DNA of 39,914 nucleotides, taken from contig CACFGV010000018.1 in NCBI GenBank assembly GCA_902565895.1, positions 1-39,914 on the forward strand. Direction: 5' to 3'. A program made the translations under genes and the position numbers. The first letter of the stretch is position 1, and every line of letters begins with the position of its first letter. Of the stretch, positions 16,899-25,383 are shown in pieces. This DNA comes from K189A clade bacterium (GTDB taxonomy: Bacteria; Pseudomonadota; Gammaproteobacteria; Pseudomonadales; Azotimanducaceae). The notes under the pieces are model-generated. The model did not search any database. It saw only the letters and a program-made list of their open reading frames with translations, and had not been told where the DNA came from.

Positions 16899-17994
16899 TT
16901 ATGTAGCAAAGAGCCTTGAGTTTGCGCCAACGGTGAGTTGGGACGTGGTGACGTTAAAGTGCCGCGCCAGGAGGTACCGACGAAAGTCTACGAGCACTCG
17001 CTCTAACTCCACCAGCTTGCCCCTTCTTCTTCCAAAAAGGCCAGCGCGGCCTGTGAGGTCGAGTCTCTATAGTTGAGTCCCGAGGCGTCGGTGATGCCAC
17101 CTTGGTGCACTAGGCAGCGATTCGATGGCTCTGGTAGTACGGTAATCCAATCCAAAGATTGATAAGTGAGGACGCCGATAAAGCCCGGTGGGATCGAAAT
17201 CAGTAGATAGTGATTCAATGCGTTACTGTCGCTAATTAACCCCGTTAGATTTGACAAAGCCCCTTGAAAGCGTCCTGCGGTAACTCTCCAGCTTGCGCAG
17301 CCGGCGACATAAAAGGCGCTTTTAGTTGGGGTATACGGCTCCAGGGATTCTGGGTGTACTTTGAAAAGGTGATAGCTTTCCATGCCGTTTTCCGCCGCGA
17401 GTTTCCAATTACTGGACCAATGTTGTGGCTCACTATGGTAGCCGTTGGTGAATCGCTGCAAATCGAACTTCGTCAGATAGTTGTCTAAGCCCGCGAGTTT
17501 CTGCTCCAGGCTTACGTCAGATTCATGCAAGCAAACGAATACCAACCCATGCCAAGTATCCAAGGAAAACTTTGGCAGGCAGTGGCTTTGCCTATTTACC
17601 TCAATGTCACCGCTGTGTGGCAAACCGATCAGGACGCCTTGGTCGTTGTAAGTCCAGGCATGATAGGGGCATACGATGCGGTTGCTGATGTTACCGAAGC
17701 CATTATCCAGTAACGGTGTGCCTCGATGTCTGCATACATTAGACAGCGCTCTCAGTTGGCCGTCTTGTCCGCGTAAGACAGCGATGGGTCCACCAGCAAG
17801 CCTTAATGCACAGTAGTCACCAGGCTGTTGCAACTGCTGGGCTGCACAGACAAAAATCTAGTCGGTAAAAAAATATGTCGTTGCTCTGCTTCGTATAGCT
17901 CGGGGCTGATGTAGGCGTTAAACGGCAAGGCGTCTGCTTGCTCCAGATCCTGAGCCAGTGCCGATTTATAGTCGCGACATTGCTCTGAATTCAT
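16899..17994 (-). pseudogene. Rieske non-heme iron oxygenase alpha subunit, two frameshifts
   Basis: Three consecutive reading frames together give one ring-hydroxylating oxygenase alpha subunit. Frame one (from ATG 17994, six bases after AAGGAGG) encodes an N-terminus ending QRHIFLPTR. Adding one base to the T5 run at 17856-17852 continues into FVCAAQQLQQPGDY and the Rieske centre CRHRG...CPYHAW. The mononuclear iron motif is in NGMESYHLFKVH. That frame stops at 17003. Adding one base to the G4 run at 17023-17020 continues into KLVELERVLVDFRRYLLARHF, a typical C-terminus. The usual acidic, Gln-Arg-Gly region between these parts seems shortened. Either the gene is decaying or the assembly has homopolymer errors; two lesions plus shortening favour decay. 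Confidence 0.8.
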
Positions 17995-18147
17995 CATTCG
18001 CCTCCTTTTGAGCATCAAACACTCTGGTCGTCAGCTACCAACAGCGTTGAACCATCTCGAAGGCATAAGCTTATTGGTTACTGAAGCGAAAGTCTGCAAT
18101 GGGCTTTATCCGAGATCTTCACTTCTGGGGAGGCAAAAACAGTGTTG

Positions 18148-18612
18148 TTAAGACGTTCGAGTCAAGCGTCCGGCAGCGATAAAATTCATTATTGTGAGAA
18201 TCACGCAAGCTACGCGGAGTGCTATGTGGCCGCTCCAAATTTCGGTAAGTGTTGCGTGCTGGGCCAAATGCAGCTCAATATCGGCCCAAAGCAGAGTGGC
18301 CAAAATTATAGCTGCTGCTAGGGACGCCTCACGCAGATATACACGCAACCAAAAGGCAATGGCGTAAACAACGGTCAAGGGCAAGAACAAGTACAGTCGA
18401 TACGTCACTGTTTCGAAGTAAGCCGCAGAGCTTGAGAACAAGGTAGCGAATTGTTCAGGAAAAAAAATCGCTACTAAACTGCGCACACTAAGCAATAAGA
18501 CCACCGCGGAGAAACGAATCCAGATCCACCGGCGGGTTCGCTTGTTATTTTTGCACGCGCCTTCGTAAAACTCGGCAAGCGCTTCTTTTTCGGCTGTAGA
18601 AAGAGTAGACAT
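18148..18612 (-). CDS. hypothetical membrane protein (154 aa)
   Basis: The soluble, charged N-terminus (about 1-28, beginning MSTLSTAEKEALAEF) is followed by four hydrophobic segments (about 30-50, 70-90, 98-115 and 128-148). I do not recognise the family. ATG 18612 follows GGGGC; an in-frame ATG at 18660 would add 16 residues. It lies between the TetR gene and the broken Rieske gene on the same strand, with gaps of 111 and 153 bases, so it is probably its own transcript or a readthrough member. Confidence 0.6.
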   Translation of the reverse strand: MSTLSTAEKEALAEFYEGACKNNKRTRRWIWIRFSAVVLLLSVRSLVAIFFPEQFATLFSSSAAYFETVTYRLYLFLPLTVVYAIAFWLRVYLREASLAAAIILATLLWADIELHLAQHATLTEIWSGHIALRVACVILTIMNFIAAGRLTRTS

Positions 18613-18723
18613 CAGGCCCCGTATTGCTCTGCTGGTTTGTTGTAAATGTCCCGCGGCCACGCCGCTCGTGTTTGTGCAGGTTATATCGGAATGACGGCGG
18701 CTTACTTTAGCGCCGGTGAGTGA

Positions 18724-19335
18724 TCAGGCGCTGTACCCAGTTAACTTATCAATGGCAATCTCCACGGTCCTGCGGGCTTGCTTTGCGCTGAGGTTTTGGC
18801 TGTGTCGTAAGCTGACCCAAAATTCGATGCCCAAGGTTGCGTCTATGGCCTCGAATAGTGGTCGGTCTTGGCGCAACGCAGCTGGCAATACCTTGTTGAG
18901 TCGCTGTCTTCTTTGCGTTGCTGGAACGCTTGCGGGTCTGTTGTGGGTGTGGGTTGATCGTTGCCGCTGAAAGAGTGGCGAGATATAGATTGGTAGCAGA
19001 TGTTCGTAGATGCGAGACCGCCGATCAATGATGTGAGTGAGCTGTAGCCGCCATTGCTCTGGTGTGGCAATGGATTCTGGAAACGGCTCATCCATGATGG
19101 CTTCGGCACTGTGCTCGGCAGCCTGAATCATCTGCTGATGCAGTGACTCTGCCTCGGCAAAATGGCGAAACAAAGTCCGGGTTGTAATGCCCGCATGTTT
19201 GGCGATGTCGGTTGTAGTGGGTTCTAAATTACCGCTGAGCATAAGGTCGCGAGCGGCAGCCAATATGCGTAGTCGTGTTTGTTCGGTGCGTTCGTGGCGC
19301 CCGTCTAATTTTTTAACTTTAGTGGAATCAGCCAT
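18724..19335 (-). CDS. TetR-family transcriptional regulator
   Basis: This protein of about 203 aa has an N-terminal TetR helix-turn-helix (about 20-65) including TTDIAKHAGITTRTLFRHF. The C-terminal domain is not diagnostic. Its start overlaps the end of the TauD-like dioxygenase gene by 8 bases, so it is the last gene of the selenoprotein B/TauD/TetR unit and probably autoregulates that operon. A GTCT-TAG-AGAC dyad at 21493-21503, upstream of the first gene, is a candidate site. An upstream TTG at 19350 is an alternative start. Confidence 0.85.
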   Translation of the reverse strand: MADSTKVKKLDGRHERTEQTRLRILAAARDLMLSGNLEPTTTDIAKHAGITTRTLFRHFAEAESLHQQMIQAAEHSAEAIMDEPFPESIATPEQWRLQLTHIIDRRSRIYEHLLPIYISPLFQRQRSTHTHNRPASVPATQRRQRLNKVLPAALRQDRPLFEAIDATLGIEFWVSLRHSQNLSAKQARRTVEIAIDKLTGYSA

Positions 19336-20182
19336 CGGTCGCACGAGCAAGCACTTGGCAGCGCTTCATAAGGCGTCGGGTATTGTTGTCAAAGTCGTCT
19401 CTACGGTGCAGTACTCGTCGGTTGTCCCAAACGATTAGGTCGTTAGGTTGCCAGGTTTGCTGCCACACGTTCTGTGCAAGTGCGGCATAGGACCACAGCT
19501 CGTCCAATAGTGCTTCGCTGTCGCTCAGGGATAAACCTGGAATGTACGCCCACTCGCGGCGTCCTAGATAGAGTGCTTGTTTGCCGGTTTCTTCGTGGGT
19601 TCGGATGATCGGGTGAATGCTTCCAGGAGCGTCTCTAGGGTCATCAAATGGCTCGTATCCTGGGCGCAGGCTGCCGATGCTTGTATGGGCGGCGTCGTGC
19701 TTGATGCTTAGATCGCTGATGCGTTGCCTCAGCGATTCAGGAAGTGCGGCGTAGGCTGCTGCTTGATCGGCAAAATAGGTATCGCCGCCGACCGGTGGAA
19801 TTTCAATACCCAGCAGCACGCTTGCTGGGGGCGGTGTATCGACGTAGGTCATGTCGGAATGCCAAGACGCCTCTGCGTTACCCAATCCGCCAATAGCTTT
19901 ACCGTTGATGCGAATGTTGGACAAAACCGTCACGTAAATGTTCGTAATTTTTGCTCGATCTTGTTCCGACATGCGACCCAAGGGCATTTCCTCCAGCGGT
20001 CCGAAACGTGCGCTGAACTGTTGCAGAGCGTTATCGTCTAAAGACTGATTGCGAATACGTATTACGCCAAACTGCAGCCAGGCGTCGTAGATTTGTTCAA
20101 AGTCGCCGCTGCTAATAGCTTGTAGATCAACGTCTTCGATGTCTGCGACAAACTGTGCATTTCCGATGGGGTTGATGCGCAT
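19328..20182 (-). CDS. TauD/TfdA-family 2-oxoglutarate dioxygenase
   Basis: This is a 284-aa Fe(II)/2-oxoglutarate oxygenase. The iron ligands are H108 and D110 in WHSDMTY and H259 near the C-terminus; arginines 11-15 residues later (RRLMKR) include the 2-oxoglutarate-binding one. Family members hydroxylate taurine, 2,4-D-like aryloxyacetates, carnitine precursors or alkylsulfates, so the substrate is open. It starts 19 bases after the selenoprotein B-like gene and overlaps the TetR gene downstream. The pairing of a 2OG oxygenase with a GrdB-like selenoprotein suggests an aerobic pathway, contrary to classical glycine reductase. Confidence 0.88.
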   Translation of the reverse strand: MRINPIGNAQFVADIEDVDLQAISSGDFEQIYDAWLQFGVIRIRNQSLDDNALQQFSARFGPLEEMPLGRMSEQDRAKITNIYVTVLSNIRINGKAIGGLGNAEASWHSDMTYVDTPPPASVLLGIEIPPVGGDTYFADQAAAYAALPESLRQRISDLSIKHDAAHTSIGSLRPGYEPFDDPRDAPGSIHPIIRTHEETGKQALYLGRREWAYIPGLSLSDSEALLDELWSYAALAQNVWQQTWQPNDLIVWDNRRVLHRRDDFDNNTRRLMKRCQVLARATDG

Positions 20183-20201
20183 GATTGAAATCCTCTTACG
20201 A

Positions 20202-21410
20202 TTAAGCGTCCATTTCTGTTTCGGCGCGCAATTCCACAGCGCTGCGGGGTACTAAAATACGCACGAACTGTTCCAAGTCAGGGGCTTGGCCTAACCGTTC
20301 CGCCAACAGCGCTAAGCCGTCTGCTAGTACCGTTTGAGTCCACAGCAGTTTATGTAGGTTTGCTGGGTTCTGCTCGCCTGGTTGCGCGGTCATGGCTTCT
20401 AGGTAGTAGGTTTTGGCGTCTTCGCTGGCGTGTTTGAACCAGACTAAGTCGTCTGTCGGTAAGGTGGCCGTGTCTAGGTGCTCAGCCAGTCGCCGAATGA
20501 TCTCCTCGATTGATGTGTTTGATACACCTGCAAGAGTGCGGCCGTTGCGACGTCGCTTGCCGAGGTCATACCAGGGTTTGAGGGAAGAGAGTTCATGACT
20601 CAGGCGGTCGCTCCATGATGTGCTTTCGCTGGTAGGTCTTATAAAACTGACTGGGCAGGCCATTGCAGTTGCGTGATCCTGGTCAGGTGCTTCTTCTGGA
20701 AAGTCTTCAAGCACCGGTCCGTTAGAGCGGTTCAATAAATCCAGGCCTGCTGCGATCACCCGGTGCTGAAAGTCAGGATTGTTAGCAGCACCCAATGGGC
20801 GTCCTAGCGGAAAGGGCACCCATAGCGATCTGGGCGGCGACAGGCTTAGCGCATTTTCACGCACTAAACTGATGCCGGTGGTCATAATGCCTTCGCGTTC
20901 AAGGTAATAGCTGATCGCGCACACGGCGCGGGTGCAGTTGGGTCAGACCGGGGTCAGAAATACTGCGTCGACTCGGTCCTGTTTAAGCATACCGGCCAAT
21001 TGAACCGTGCTGTGTTGGTATCGTTCAGGGAGGAGCCCCGCACCCATAAAGCTGTAATGCACACGGGCCAGGCTGCCAATCACGCCCGTGGTTTCCAGCT
21101 CTTTAAAGCGGTCGATGGGATAAACCATGTTCACATCCTCAGCGAAGCCTGAACGATCAAAGTTCACCGAGCTGTGGGACATGACTAGGTCGTGAGCGTT
21201 TTCGTTGTTACCGATGGGGCGATATGTAGCGTCGCTAAACTTAAATGCTGGATCGTCGCGAAAATGCAGGCCTGCAGTGGTAATCAAAGCGATACGTAAT
21301 AGCGCTGACGCTTTGCTGTTATTAACCCACACTGGCGGGCCTAATGGCGGCATGTTCTTGGCAAGCAGGTGCTCGCGTTCGGATTCCGGTAGGTCGCTTA
21401 GGCGCACCAT
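20202..21410 (-). CDS. GrdB-like selenoprotein B family protein with in-frame UGA (Sec)
   Basis: The gene encodes 402 residues if the single in-frame TGA (20945-20943) is read as selenocysteine U156. Upstream, MVRLSDLPESEREHLL and AHDLVMSHSSVNFDRSGF are features of the glycine/sarcosine/betaine reductase selenoprotein B family. VDAVFLTPV leads directly into U-P-N-C-T-R-A-V, where relatives carry Cys or Sec as the redox pair UxxC/CxxC. Downstream the same frame continues with family-typical SLWVPFPLGRPLGAANNPDFQ. A stem-loop with the right spacing follows the TGA. ATG 21410 has a GGGAGAG ribosome binding site; the frame is open to 21509. It heads a unit with TauD and TetR genes. The reaction is unknown; selenoprotein synthesis requires selABCD elsewhere in the genome. 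Confidence 0.85.
20911..20937 (-). promoter_or_regulatory. candidate bacterial SECIS element
   Basis: Twelve bases after the TGA, a perfect 5-bp stem CGCGC (20930-20926)/GCGCG (20920-20916) closes a 5-base loop CGTGT. The loop has G in its second position and begins 17 bases after the stop. A short lower stem CTG (20937-20935)/CAG (20913-20911) extends it. Stem, loop size, loop G and distance fit the bacterial SECIS model in which SelB binds the apical loop. The hairpin lies inside coding sequence, as bacterial SECIS elements do. Confidence 0.6.
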
Positions 21411-21492
21411 AGATGAGTCTCTCCCGTGTGGTGAGGCTGGCTTCGGGCTACACCCTCGATCTTTCGTCATGATGTTGAGTGATAAAACTAAT

Positions 21493-21503
21493 GTCTTAGA
21501 GAC
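21493..21503. promoter_or_regulatory. candidate operator upstream of the selenoprotein operon
   Basis: GTCT-TAG-AGAC is a perfect short dyad, 82 bases before the selenoprotein ATG in a 173-bp spacer. A consensus TTGACA (-35, minus strand, 21528-21523) is nearby, though I find no well-placed -10 for it. It may serve the TetR encoded at the end of this operon. Confidence 0.3.
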
Positions 21504-21583
21504 TGACAATAGTTTGATTTTGTGTCAACGAGTGCGTGGCCTCGGCGGATGCTTAGCTTTTAAGTGCTCCGGCTTATCGGCGT

Positions 21584-22243
21584 TTAGTCTGTGGACATCA
21601 CAGGCCGGCAGGGTGCGGCGCTCACATTAGTTATATTCAAAGGGGCGCAATCTAATAGGTAGCGACCGCTTGGCAAATCTGGTGGCAGCTTTAATGGCGC
21701 TAACAACAGCAGTTGGTGGTTCGCTTCAAACAGCTGTCGTACGGGATCATAGGGTTGCTGTTGGTTATCGATGATCGGCGTATCGACACCGAGAATTCCC
21801 AAAGGCAGGGTGGTGAGATGATCGGTTAACTGGGCATGAAACCAGGGCGCTTGGGTTAGATAGTGTGTTTCGCTGTGGTACTTGCTCCAGCCTGTTGCCA
21901 GGATCAAATTGCCAAGCGTCTCGCTGGGTTGCACATGATCGCCAAGGGCTGCTTCGAATGCGGCTAAGGTAATGCAGCCTTGGGTGTCTGGTCGTATCCA
22001 TAACAGAACACAGCGTTGTCGAGTGAATGCGCTTATATCGAGGTCACTCAAGTTCGGTTGACCGCTGAGTTTGTGGCCAGCGGTTTCAATATAGGTACCT
22101 GTGTGAGAGCACAGATTGAAGCGATAGACGCTGTCGCTGTCGCCGTTATTGGTATCGCTTAAGGCGCGGAGGTCATTTTCCCATCCCGGCTGGTAACGCC
22201 ACATGCTGTTGCTTATGGGTAACGAAACATCATAGCTGGACAT
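21584..22243 (-). CDS. cyclase-family hydrolase (kynurenine formamidase-like fold)
   Basis: This is a 219-aa protein of the cyclase/arylformamidase family. It opens with YDVSLPISNSM, the usual DxSxxI/L first strand. The metal motif HxGTHxDxPxH appears as SHTGTYIETAGH (about 47-58): the second His is Tyr and the Asp is Glu. LATGWSKY and LGVDTP are the conserved later blocks. The altered motif could change the metal or weaken hydrolase activity. It is the third gene of the esterase/NIPSNAP/cyclase unit, 8 bases behind NIPSNAP, and probably hydrolyses an amide or lactone intermediate. ATG 22243. Confidence 0.75.
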   Translation of the reverse strand: MSSYDVSLPISNSMWRYQPGWENDLRALSDTNNGDSDSVYRFNLCSHTGTYIETAGHKLSGQPNLSDLDISAFTRQRCVLLWIRPDTQGCITLAAFEAALGDHVQPSETLGNLILATGWSKYHSETHYLTQAPWFHAQLTDHLTTLPLGILGVDTPIIDNQQQPYDPVRQLFEANHQLLLLAPLKLPPDLPSGRYLLDCAPLNITNVSAAPCRPVMSTD

Positions 22244-22251
22244 GGTAGCGG

Positions 22252-22605
22252 TTAGTCGATCCTGCGCATAAAGCGAACATTCATCTGCAGATAGGCGTTA
22301 CTGTTGGGGTGTTTTGCCCAGATATCCCGCCAACCTTGTTGCGTCATGATGCTGTTAAATTGTTCGTCTCGCGCGGCCTTACTGGGCCAGCGGATAATCC
22401 AGCAGACGTTAGGTTGACCGTTCGCAGGTGGCACCGCATTGGTGCCTGAAACCTCCGCGTCGTAGCCGTCCTCCATCCAAAAGTCCACCAAATCAAGGTG
22501 CTGCCGCAGCCAGGGTACTGCCAGTTCGGTAGCCCATCGCCGATAGGCGTCCAGCCAATCAGCGTCGATGGTATAGTCGCGAACCTCGACGATTTCTTTT
22601 GTCAT
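22252..22605 (-). CDS. NIPSNAP-like small protein
   Basis: This is a 117-aa ferredoxin-like-fold protein of the dimeric alpha-beta barrel/NIPSNAP type. The start MTKEIVEVRDYTI has the EVRxYxI strand. A central FWMEDGYDAEVSG and CWIIRWPSKAARDEQF match the family pattern, where the second half begins with VxxIxxWxSxxxRxxxF. The function is not established; related small barrels in catabolic operons are often minor enzymes or binding proteins. It lies 13 bases after the esterase and 8 before the cyclase. Confidence 0.7.
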   Translation of the reverse strand: MTKEIVEVRDYTIDADWLDAYRRWATELAVPWLRQHLDLVDFWMEDGYDAEVSGTNAVPPANGQPNVCWIIRWPSKAARDEQFNSIMTQQGWRDIWAKHPNSNAYLQMNVRFMRRID

Positions 22606-22618
22606 GGCAAAACCTCCG

Positions 22619-23689
22619 TCACTTGTCTTTCAAGGATGAAGCGAAACTGTAAAGCGAGCGTGCGCTGTCTTGGTAGATATCCGGCACGATATCCGGCATC
22701 GATACATCTGCAGCATGACTGGTACCAAGCACCACTCGACCAACCGCAGAAACTTCAGCGGCCTGAAGTTTGCGCAAAAACGCAATGCCTTCATCGCGCA
22801 GCGGATCGAGTTCGTTCATTGATAGGACATGGGGCGGTAATCCTTGCAGGTCTTCGACGCTTGCTTGCAGAGGCCAAGCAAGAGGGTTGTTGGCATTGGC
22901 TAATTCTGAGTCATAAACTCTCACCATGATCTGCATACTGCTGCTGCTAAGCAGGTAACCGTCGTTCTCTTGCAAAGATGGCAGCTCAGGTGGCTGCTCG
23001 CGATAGGCACCAGAAATGTATGGGCAAAACGCATAAACGCCATTTATTTGCTCAGCCCAGCCCTCCTGCTTGGCTTTTAAGGTAGTGGCAATAGATAAGT
23101 TTCCGCCACCAGATTCGCCCGAAATAGTAAGGGTCGAAATATCCAGTTCCCGGCGGTTGGCATGAGTCCACTGCACAGCGCTGGCACAGTCGTTCAAACC
23201 TGCAGGAAAAGGATGAGCGCCGAGCTTGCCGCCGCCGTTGCGGAACTCAACGCCAACAACAACTAGGCCCATGGACGCCAGGGTATTGCGCCAACGAACA
23301 AAAACAGGATCCGCGGCGGTCATTAGTACCATGCCACCGCCATGAGTGTGCACCAAGCAGGGCAGTGGGCCTGCACGATCTGCGGGCTGATGGATGTACA
23401 GAGTAATGTCGTTGTCGTCGACCCCCTTGATCACAGTTTCGCTACTGACAACACTCGGAAAGTCGGGCATGGCCTGCCAATCCATCGGGTGTGACAGCGC
23501 CGCTGCTTTTTCAAAAGCAGCACAGTAGGTCAGCGCCTCTTCGTAGCTGGCGTTAGTGTCGATTTGGGTAACGCCAGGTGCCAACTCACCCAACATAGCC
23601 ATCGTTCTAGCGATACGCGGATCGGTGCGCGGATCACTGACTAAGGTTTCCTCAGGATTGCCCAGTCTTCCAGGTAATTTATCGGTCAT
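22619..23689 (-). CDS. alpha/beta hydrolase, hormone-sensitive-lipase (family IV) esterase
   Basis: This 356-aa esterase has all catalytic elements. HTHGGGM (about 113-119) is the oxyanion motif and SGESGGG (about 190-196) holds the nucleophile. The acid is in NELDPLRDEG and the His in GTSHAAD. The N-terminal 60-residue cap contains a DPRTDPRI stretch seen in some family IV enzymes. It is the first gene of the esterase/NIPSNAP/cyclase unit and would release an acyl or carboxylate group from the pathway substrate. It differs clearly from the esterase at 13424, which has Glu in place of the acidic Asp. Confidence 0.88.
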   Translation of the reverse strand: MTDKLPGRLGNPEETLVSDPRTDPRIARTMAMLGELAPGVTQIDTNASYEEALTYCAAFEKAAALSHPMDWQAMPDFPSVVSSETVIKGVDDNDITLYIHQPADRAGPLPCLVHTHGGGMVLMTAADPVFVRWRNTLASMGLVVVGVEFRNGGGKLGAHPFPAGLNDCASAVQWTHANRRELDISTLTISGESGGGNLSIATTLKAKQEGWAEQINGVYAFCPYISGAYREQPPELPSLQENDGYLLSSSSMQIMVRVYDSELANANNPLAWPLQASVEDLQGLPPHVLSMNELDPLRDEGIAFLRKLQAAEVSAVGRVVLGTSHAADVSMPDIVPDIYQDSARSLYSFASSLKDK

Positions 23690-23796
23690 TGCTGCTCCCT
23701 CGCGACTTTAGTTCTGCATTAGTAGTTTTTTCTCATTTCTGAAATGACCCTTAAACATGCGCACGCGCCAAGTGTACGAAAAGATAAATCTATCTA

Positions 23797-23820
23797 AATC
23801 AAAAGCTCGTAGTTTTGATT
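23797..23820 (-). repeat. inverted repeat downstream of the acyl-CoA synthetase
   Basis: AATCAAAA (23797-23804) and TTTTGATT (23813-23820) form perfect 8-bp arms around an 8-base loop. It begins 6 bases after the synthetase stop and lies before the esterase start. It may act as a weak AT-rich terminator or as an operator for the esterase operon; the low GC argues against a strong terminator. Confidence 0.4.
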
Positions 23821-23826
23821 AAATGT

Positions 23827-25383
23827 TTAGACAATACGCGACTGTCCATCCCCCCAATACTTATCCCGTAGCAAGCGCTTATACAGCTTGCCGGTGGGCA
23901 GGCGTGGCATTTCATCAATGTAGTCCACTGACCGTGGAATCTTTTGTCGCGACAGGTGTTCGCTTAGGTAACCCAGAATTTCGTCTGTGAGTTTGTCATC
24001 GCCGATGACGCCAGTGATGGGTTGCACAACGGCTTTGACCTCCTCCCCAAGATCGGTGTTGGGTACACCAAATACCGCCGCGTCTTCGATCTTGGGATGA
24101 GAGATCAGCAGGTCTTCGCATTCCTGGGGGTAAATATTCACACCACCAGAAATGATCATGAAGGTCTTGCGGTCGGTTAAGTATAAGAAACCGTCTGCGT
24201 CGACATAGCCAACATCACCTACCGTGGTCATACTGCCGTCGCTGGACGTGGACTCGGCGGTTTTTTCTGGGTCGTTGTGGTAACTGAACTCAGTAGCTGT
24301 TTTAAACCACAGGGTGCCGGGCTCGCCCATAGGCAGCGGCTGCATTTCGTCATCAAGCACGGCTAATTCGCCTAACACAACTTTGCCTACGGTGCCTTTG
24401 TGCTCGAGCCATTCCTCGGTATTACAGGCGGCAAAGCCCAGGCCTTCTGTAGCGCCGTAGTATTCGTGAATGATCGGCCCCCACCAATCGATCATTTGTT
24501 CTTTCACCATTACCGGGCAAGGTGCTGCGGCGTGTACCGCAACGCGTAGGGATGACAGATCGTGGCGATTTCGGTCTTGCTCCGGCAGCTTCAACATGCG
24601 GCTGAACATGGTGGGCACCAGTTGCGAGTGGCTGACCTGATAGCGCTCAACCAGGGCCAGATACTCCATGGCATCGAAGCGTTCCATGATGATAACGGTG
24701 CCGCCAATGCGAAGTGCTAGGTTCACCGCGGCCTGGGGTGCGGAGTGATAAAGCGGTGCCGGGGACAAGTACACCATGTCCTCTTGGTAGCCCCAAAGTT
24801 GGCCCAGAAACTGGAAAATTGGCAATGGCTCTGCGGGTGACTGCATCGGCAAGGGACGAATGATGCCCTTGGGACGACCGGTGGTTCCTGACGAGTACAG
24901 CATCGACGTACCTAACTGTTCGTTGTCGATCGGTGCATCACTGTGCTCAGCGCAGGCGTCTGCGTAGTCCTGGCAAATGCCACTGAGGGTGTTAGTGTCG
25001 CCATCGACGACCAAAATTAACTTCAGTTGTGGACAACTTGCAGCTGCGGCCAGGGCAACCTCTTGCTTGGCGATACTGGTGATGAGTACCTGAGATTCTG
25101 AATTTTGAATGATGTAGGCGACTTCTTCGGCGGTAAGGAATGAGTTGATGCAGGTGTAATACAACCCAGCTCTTTCGCCTGCGGCACAGGCCTCAAGGTA
25201 ACGATTGTTATTCTCCATGAACACCGAGTAGTGGTCTTCATGAACCAAACCTTGGGCTCTCAATAGTTGCGCGAGCCGATTGCTGCGCCCTTCGAATTCG
25301 GCATAGCTGACGGTTTCGCCAGTGTTGGCCATGATGAAGGCGGCGCGGTCAGGGTGTGTGGTTGCGTATTTTCCCGGGTACAT
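23827..25383 (-). CDS. AMP-dependent acyl-CoA synthetase / ligase
   Basis: This is a 518-aa member of the ANL superfamily. MLYSSGTTGRPKGI (about 167-180) is the phosphate-binding loop. YGATEGLG, YLTDRKTFMIISGGVNIYP and PRLPTGKLYKR supply the aryl/acyl-AMP, hinge and catalytic-lysine (about 501) motifs. It activates a carboxylic acid to its CoA thioester with ATP. The gene is on the same strand as the esterase operon, separated by a 137-bp spacer with an inverted repeat, so it likely serves the same catabolic block. ATG 25383 follows AGAGAGGAG. The acyl specificity is not predictable. Confidence 0.92.
   Translation of the reverse strand: MYPGKYATTHPDRAAFIMANTGETVSYAEFEGRSNRLAQLLRAQGLVHEDHYSVFMENNNRYLEACAAGERAGLYYTCINSFLTAEEVAYIIQNSESQVLITSIAKQEVALAAAASCPQLKLILVVDGDTNTLSGICQDYADACAEHSDAPIDNEQLGTSMLYSSGTTGRPKGIIRPLPMQSPAEPLPIFQFLGQLWGYQEDMVYLSPAPLYHSAPQAAVNLALRIGGTVIIMERFDAMEYLALVERYQVSHSQLVPTMFSRMLKLPEQDRNRHDLSSLRVAVHAAAPCPVMVKEQMIDWWGPIIHEYYGATEGLGFAACNTEEWLEHKGTVGKVVLGELAVLDDEMQPLPMGEPGTLWFKTATEFSYHNDPEKTAESTSSDGSMTTVGDVGYVDADGFLYLTDRKTFMIISGGVNIYPQECEDLLISHPKIEDAAVFGVPNTDLGEEVKAVVQPITGVIGDDKLTDEILGYLSEHLSRQKIPRSVDYIDEMPRLPTGKLYKRLLRDKYWGDGQSRIV

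Noticed and set aside
18724-19350. TTG 19350 as the start of the second TetR gene
   Set aside because: It would overlap the TauD gene further and adds residues without similarity; ATG 19335 is preferred.
20202-20924. Separate CDS of 240 aa starting with GTG at 20924
   Set aside because: It is the in-frame continuation of the upstream gene after a TGA at the expected Sec position, lacks a ribosome binding site and begins inside the candidate SECIS hairpin.
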